Shown here piece after piece: positions 13,021 through 15,365 of a stretch of 15,365 bases of DNA. Origin of the DNA: UBA1738 sp964388835 (lineage in GTDB: Bacteria; Bacillota; Clostridia; UBA1381); assembly GCA_964388835.1 (NCBI GenBank), contig CAYMBZ010000038.1, positions 1 through 15,365 on the forward strand, given 5' to 3'. Under the pieces are notes generated by a model. It ran no database searches and was not told the DNA's origin. It saw only the letters and a program-made list of their open reading frames with translations. Position 1 is the stretch's first letter. Each line of letters opens with the position of its first letter. A program made the translations under genes and the position numbers.

Positions 13021-15365
13021 GTGGAAATTTCCGAAAATGATATTAAAAAAATATGTTCGCCGGGCATCTATAAAATGGGTGTCGAGTATTTTAAAGAGGG
13101 TCGGGTTCACATACGCGTGCGCAGTAAGGACAGTATTGTGGCGACGGTAGACAGTGACAAGCTGTACAACGTTCACATAGGTTTTGACGAGAAGGGCAAT
13201 ATTGCCGAGACTTTTTGCACCTGCCCATATTATCAAACCATGGGCGCAAACTGCAAGCATATTGCCGCAACTTTGAAACTTCGGCAAAAAGAGCTTTCCG
13301 CGGGAGAGGAGTTTGCGGACGACAATGACCGTGTGGCAAAAGAACTTTGTCGCAGTTTCGAGGCACTTGAGTGCGAAAAACAACAGCTTCACGCGGGATT
13401 TGTTTTCAGAATAAATACCAACCGAAAGAGAGAATGCAGTTATTCGGTTTCCATAACGCTCGGCGACGGAGAAAGTCCGATTGCGGGAGCGGAGAGCTTT
13501 TTGGAAGCGCTTTCTGGAAAAGGCGAATACAAGCTTTCAAAACACAAAACATTTTTACCGGATAAATATTCCTTTTCCGGAATCGACCGTAATATTCTTA
13601 TGATTTTGGCAGAGGCTGTGCAAAACAGGACGGAAAGTGTGCCGGAATACGCACCGAGGCTTACCGCGTGCGAGTTCGGCTGGCATACGGCAAAACGACT
13701 GCTTCCGATTTTAAAAAATGCGGATTGCCGTCTGGTTATCAACGGTATGCAAAGGCAAAATGTAATTTTCAAGGATGAGGACCCTGACATACTGATTGAC
13801 GTGACCGCAACCGACGGAAACATAAATATTTCCATACCCCAGAGCGGAACGGCGCTTATTCCGGACGGAAGCTGGTTTTGGTATGACGGCGATATATATG
13901 CAACAAGCGATGAGTGGCGGAAGTGGTTTATGCCGATTTACAATGCGCTTGCCGTTGAAAGCCGCACGCAGATTGATTTTAAGGGAACAAATTCCATTGC
14001 GTTTGCGGCAAATGTTCTGCCGATGTTAAAAAAACGCCGCGGTATTGTGTTGCAAGGCATAGAAAATACCGTTGTAAGCGACAAGCCAAAGTTTGACATA
14101 TATCTTGACCGTGCGGATGACGGAATTTCTGCCGCAATCACGGCAACTTACGGGAAGATTACAATAAGGTTGCCGGATGCATCGGACAGCGGCGGAAAAA
14201 TTGTTGTGCGGGATTATAACGCCGAACGGTACATCTTGTCATTTTTTGAGGAATTTTCCGCGGATGGTACAAGCCTGTATCTTAGCGACGATGATGAATT
14301 GTACGAGTTTTTGACCACGGTGCCCGATAGGCTTTCGAAAACGGCGGAGTTTCATATTTCGGAAAGTGTAAAGCGCCTTACCGAATTTGAGCCGATAAAA
14401 ATTGACGGAAAGGTTTCATACAACGAAAAAATTGACCTTTTGGAAGTGGGATTTGACAGCGATTTAACCCCTGCGGAGGTTATGGGAATATTGCATGCAA
14501 TCAGGCGTAAAAAGAGCTTCTATCGTATGAAAGACGGCGAATTTCTGAAGCTTGACGGAGAAACTTCGGTTTTTGAAATGCTTGATAATCTTGATTTTTC
14601 GTACAACGATATAAAAGCGGGAGAAAAACAGCTGGAGCGGCACAATGCACTGTACCTTTCGGGACTTTCGGAAAACGGATTGATTTTATCAGACAGTGCC
14701 TTTGATCGATTGATTGCCGACATTAAAAGCATACGCGCGGTGCTCCCAAAAGAACTTGACGAGGTGCTGAGAGACTATCAAAAAGTCGGTGTGGATTGGC
14801 TTAAACAGCTGTCACAGCTCGGTTTCGGCGGAATTCTTGCGGATGATATGGGTCTTGGAAAAACTTTGGAGGTTATCGCATTTGTAATGAGCGAGAAACC
14901 GAAGCTTCCGGCGCTTGTCATAACCCCCAGTGCGCTTGCCTACAATTGGCTGTCCGAAATAAATAAATTTGCAAAGGACGCCCGCACGAAAATAATCGAC
15001 GGAACAAAAGAAGAACGCCTGAGGTCGCTGGAAGATATTTCGGGGTATGATTTTGTGATAACCTCTTATCCACTGTTAAGGCGGGATATTGCCGATTACG
15101 AGAATAAGGAATTTTCTTACTGCTTTATAGACGAAGCGCAGTATATCAAAAATCCGAAGAGTTTAAGCGCAAAAGCGGTGAAAAAAATCCGTGCACAAAA
15201 GCGGTTTGCGTTGAGCGGAACTCCGATTGAGAACTCCCTCGGGGAACTGTGGTCTGTGTTTGATTTTATTATGCCGGGGTATCTTTTTTCACGGCAACAG
15301 TTTGCGGACAGGTACGAAAAACCGATATTAAATGACGATGAATCCGCCGCGGCGGCGCTGAGAAA
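13021..15365 (+). CDS. SWIM zinc-finger SNF2-family DEAD/DEAH-type helicase, partial
   Basis: The frame is open for 781 codons to the window edge with no frameshift; the 3' end lies outside. A GTG start is chosen because GGGGTGA at 13009-13015 precedes it and the next ATG (codon 19) has no ribosome site. Near the N-terminus is a SWIM zinc finger with C66, C68, C78 and H80 (CxC-x9-CxH). A middle region of about 500 residues is probably the bacterial SNF2-associated region. The SNF2 ATPase lobe 1 then begins: LRDYQKVGVDWL, Walker A DDMGLGKT at about 608-615, a TSYPLLRRD segment, Walker B DEAQ at 704-707, and SGTPIENSLGELWS from about 732. Lobe 2 is missing because of truncation. Such proteins are ATP-driven DNA translocases, likely in repair or in remodelling protein-DNA complexes. 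The family is usually a little over 1000 residues, so roughly a quarter is cut off. Confidence 0.93.
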   Translation, partial: MEISENDIKKICSPGIYKMGVEYFKEGRVHIRVRSKDSIVATVDSDKLYNVHIGFDEKGNIAETFCTCPYYQTMGANCKHIAATLKLRQKELSAGEEFADDNDRVAKELCRSFEALECEKQQLHAGFVFRINTNRKRECSYSVSITLGDGESPIAGAESFLEALSGKGEYKLSKHKTFLPDKYSFSGIDRNILMILAEAVQNRTESVPEYAPRLTACEFGWHTAKRLLPILKNADCRLVINGMQRQNVIFKDEDPDILIDVTATDGNINISIPQSGTALIPDGSWFWYDGDIYATSDEWRKWFMPIYNALAVESRTQIDFKGTNSIAFAANVLPMLKKRRGIVLQGIENTVVSDKPKFDIYLDRADDGISAAITATYGKITIRLPDASDSGGKIVVRDYNAERYILSFFEEFSADGTSLYLSDDDELYEFLTTVPDRLSKTAEFHISESVKRLTEFEPIKIDGKVSYNEKIDLLEVGFDSDLTPAEVMGILHAIRRKKSFYRMKDGEFLKLDGETSVFEMLDNLDFSYNDIKAGEKQLERHNALYLSGLSENGLILSDSAFDRLIADIKSIRAVLPKELDEVLRDYQKVGVDWLKQLSQLGFGGILADDMGLGKTLEVIAFVMSEKPKLPALVITPSALAYNWLSEINKFAKDARTKIIDGTKEERLRSLEDISGYDFVITSYPLLRRDIADYENKEFSYCFIDEAQYIKNPKSLSAKAVKKIRAQKRFALSGTPIENSLGELWSVFDFIMPGYLFSRQQFADRYEKPILNDDESAAAALR

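Noticed and set aside
12967..13392. A 141-codon minus-strand ORF opposite the helicase start
   Set aside because: It lies wholly opposite the helicase's SWIM region and promoter, has no ribosome site and no recognisable family; the plus-strand protein has clear motifs.
13440..13835. A 131-codon minus-strand ORF inside the helicase gene
   Set aside because: It is antisense to continuous helicase coding sequence and rich in Ser/Phe/Ile as expected for a shadow frame.

Overview
The window looks like a chromosomal segment of a Gram-positive anaerobe of the Clostridia type, probably an uncultured gut lineage. Supporting signs are strong AGGAGG-type ribosome sites, consensus TTGACA/TATAAT promoters, moderate GC with AT-rich spacers, a Gly-Arg-His-Gln-Lys tRNA operon with encoded CCA ends, GH65 phosphorolysis, and a DUF3343/cysteine desulfurase pair. 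I see no phage module, CRISPR array or intact insertion sequence.

Layout. (1) 1-305 has no convincing gene; it holds a possible coding tail and a long 16-bp-stem hairpin. (2) 306-1701, minus strand: a DUF5131 (Gp37/Gp68-like) protein followed by a small nitroreductase, an apparent two-gene operon. (3) 1867-6661: a carbohydrate locus. A cytoplasmic clan GH-N (GH28/GH49-like) beta-helix glycosidase and a GH65 disaccharide phosphorylase lie on the minus strand, divergent from an AraC-type regulator. The shared control region has two perfect palindromes lying on the glycosidase promoter. The likely job is intracellular cleavage of an imported oligosaccharide, then phosphorolysis of an alpha-glucoside to beta-glucose 1-phosphate. 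(4) 6784-7366, minus strand: five tRNA genes under one perfect consensus promoter and ending at a strong terminator. (5) 7456-9659, minus strand: a DUF3343 (putative Se/S carrier-like) gene overlapping a class V cysteine desulfurase, next to an exact 512-bp tandem duplication. The duplication leaves the neighbouring genes intact and creates an in-frame chimera of the DUF3343 N-terminus with the C-terminus of the upstream HAD phosphatase. (6) 9477-12892, minus strand: a tightly packed run of a divergent MreB paralog, TrmN6-like tRNA methyltransferase, RsmI 16S rRNA methyltransferase and NagD-like HAD phosphatase. (7) 13021 to the end, plus strand, divergent from the MreB gene: a SWIM-zinc-finger SNF2-family helicase cut off by the window edge.

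The points most worth a second look are the 512-bp duplication with its newborn fusion gene (or an assembly artefact that imitates one), and the MreB paralog. In the MreB paralog both residues expected to position the hydrolytic water are replaced (E131 to A and T158 to N in Thermotoga numbering), which suggests a filament protein that binds but hardly hydrolyses ATP. The glycosidase keeps the three-Asp centre of clan GH-N but lacks the GHG histidine motif of true polygalacturonases, and its GH65 partner has a substrate loop unlike what I recall of maltose or trehalose phosphorylases. The pair's substrate is therefore open.
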